Positions 63,291-64,000 of a DNA stretch of 64,000 nt are shown piece by piece. A program made the translations under genes and the position numbers. This stretch comes from Rhynchopus sp. YZ270_cl-10 (taxonomy: Eukaryota > Euglenozoa > Diplonemea > Diplonemida > Diplonemidae): positions 1,054,001-1,118,000 of the forward strand of contig OZ037928.1 of assembly GCA_964035575.1 (NCBI GenBank), given 5' to 3'. Numbering within the stretch: position 1 is the first letter of the stretch; the number at the start of each line of letters is the position of its first letter. The notes under the pieces are model-generated. The model worked only from the letters and a program-made list of their open reading frames with translations. It had not been told where the DNA came from and did not search any database.

Positions 63291-64000
63291 ACCTTACAAT
63301 TTTTCTGCTCGCTGCGCTCGCTGTACGCTATTTTCTTCCTGCCTACGGTGCCATTTTACAATGTCTAAGGGGATTCCCTTGCATTTTGCAGCCAGAAATG
63401 AAACTTGACCCAAGCTGCAAAAAATTGACCATTCTTATTTCAAAGGAACCCAACCGTTGCAACAGCCCCTGCTTCTGGAAGACGTATTGATTTTGTACGG
63501 TTAGTGTACGTAAGGCGCAAGACCAAGGACCGTTAATAAAGGATTATATTCCGTTTTTTGTTTATATCTCGCAAAGCTGACCCTTCGCCTCTCCACCCTG
63601 TGGCTGGCAGGGAGGCGCGCGCGAAGCGCGCGACGACCGCTTTCACCAGGCGGGAAAGCTCGGAATGTACTTTTTTTTCCAGGAAATTATTTTTTTTTGA
63701 CCATCATGCCATTCAGGGGGAAAGTCCCAAAGTTAGCAAAAGGCCTGTTTTTTTCAGTGTTTCCCAGCATCTCACCTAACTCTGAAAATAGGTGAGATTT
63801 TGCGGTTTTGCGGGTTTTTGCATAGGTGTGGCGAGCCCGGGCGCGCTTCGCGCGCCCGGGTCCCCACCTTAGCTCAAGTTGGGGGCCTCCGGCGGAATGT
63901 GAGAATTTCTCGGAGTTCGGCACTTCATTGATATTTGCACCAGGCACACGTGGTATACGAATTATCAGTAAACTCAGTACATTTACAAAATTAAAAATAA
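63291..64000. other. Right end, no gene recognised
   Basis: Includes gctcgctgcgctcgctgtac (63308) and gggaggcgcgcgcgaagcgc (63610), the latter also at 24882 with the same following bases. A gggcgcgcttcgcgcgccc palindrome lies at about 63839. Short open frames only. Confidence 0.5.

Noticed and set aside
62518-63292. Frames repeating Met-Pro-Ser-Cys-His-His
   Set aside because: Translations of the GATGGCAT array.

Overview
This window looks like a repeat-rich chromosome segment from a unicellular eukaryote. The recognisable genes have no visible introns and use the standard code. Between them lie many terminal-inverted-repeat (TIR) transposons, MITEs, foldback elements, LINEs and long, very regular microsatellites. 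I cannot name the lineage. The leucine-rich-repeat (LRR) proteins resemble protist families with Phe-Leu-x-x-Cys repeats, but that is a weak clue. No rRNA or tRNA gene or CRISPR array was recognised.

Layout. 1-10380: an LRR gene broken by two copies of a site-specific LINE. The left copy is cut by the window edge; the right copy (2002-9767) looks intact, with ORF1 (RNase H-like fold, OTU protease, coiled coil) and ORF2 (APE endonuclease, reverse transcriptase, zinc motifs). 10551-10900: a 9-bp minisatellite. 11430-13448: a secreted sialate O-acetylesterase-like enzyme. 14759-26474: an 11.7-kb TIR element filled with nested insertions, including a CACGG-ended transposon with two minus-strand genes, a 1.1-kb foldback, and MITEs with TA, TTAA or 2-bp target duplications. 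27373-30729: a TIR element around a decayed LINE. 30741-32758: a TATACTGTG array of 99 units split by a 1.1-kb TIR element. 33361-48543: five LRR genes (B to F) plus a fragment, with hAT-like and TA-type MITEs between them. 48544-56760: an 8.2-kb TIR element that splits the 3' end of LRR gene F and holds a LINE remnant, MITEs and a 1.28-kb ATGAC array. 57177-58928: LRR gene G. 59371-60327: a sterol desaturase/fatty acid hydroxylase. 61262-64000: two more TIR elements and a GGCATGAT array.

How the parts connect. The core is a multigene family with an N-terminal ubiquitin-like domain, 6 to 17 copies of a 25-residue LRR, a Cys-rich cap and a basic nuclear-localisation-like tail. Its 75-bp repeats are the landing site of the LINE: both copies sit at the same phase of the repeat unit. 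The LINE itself encodes an OTU-type (deubiquitinase-fold) protease. The family's TGA stop sits in a TGA-C context, followed in the same frame by a conserved Lys/Gly-rich extension. The two enzyme genes appear to be ordinary single-copy host genes.
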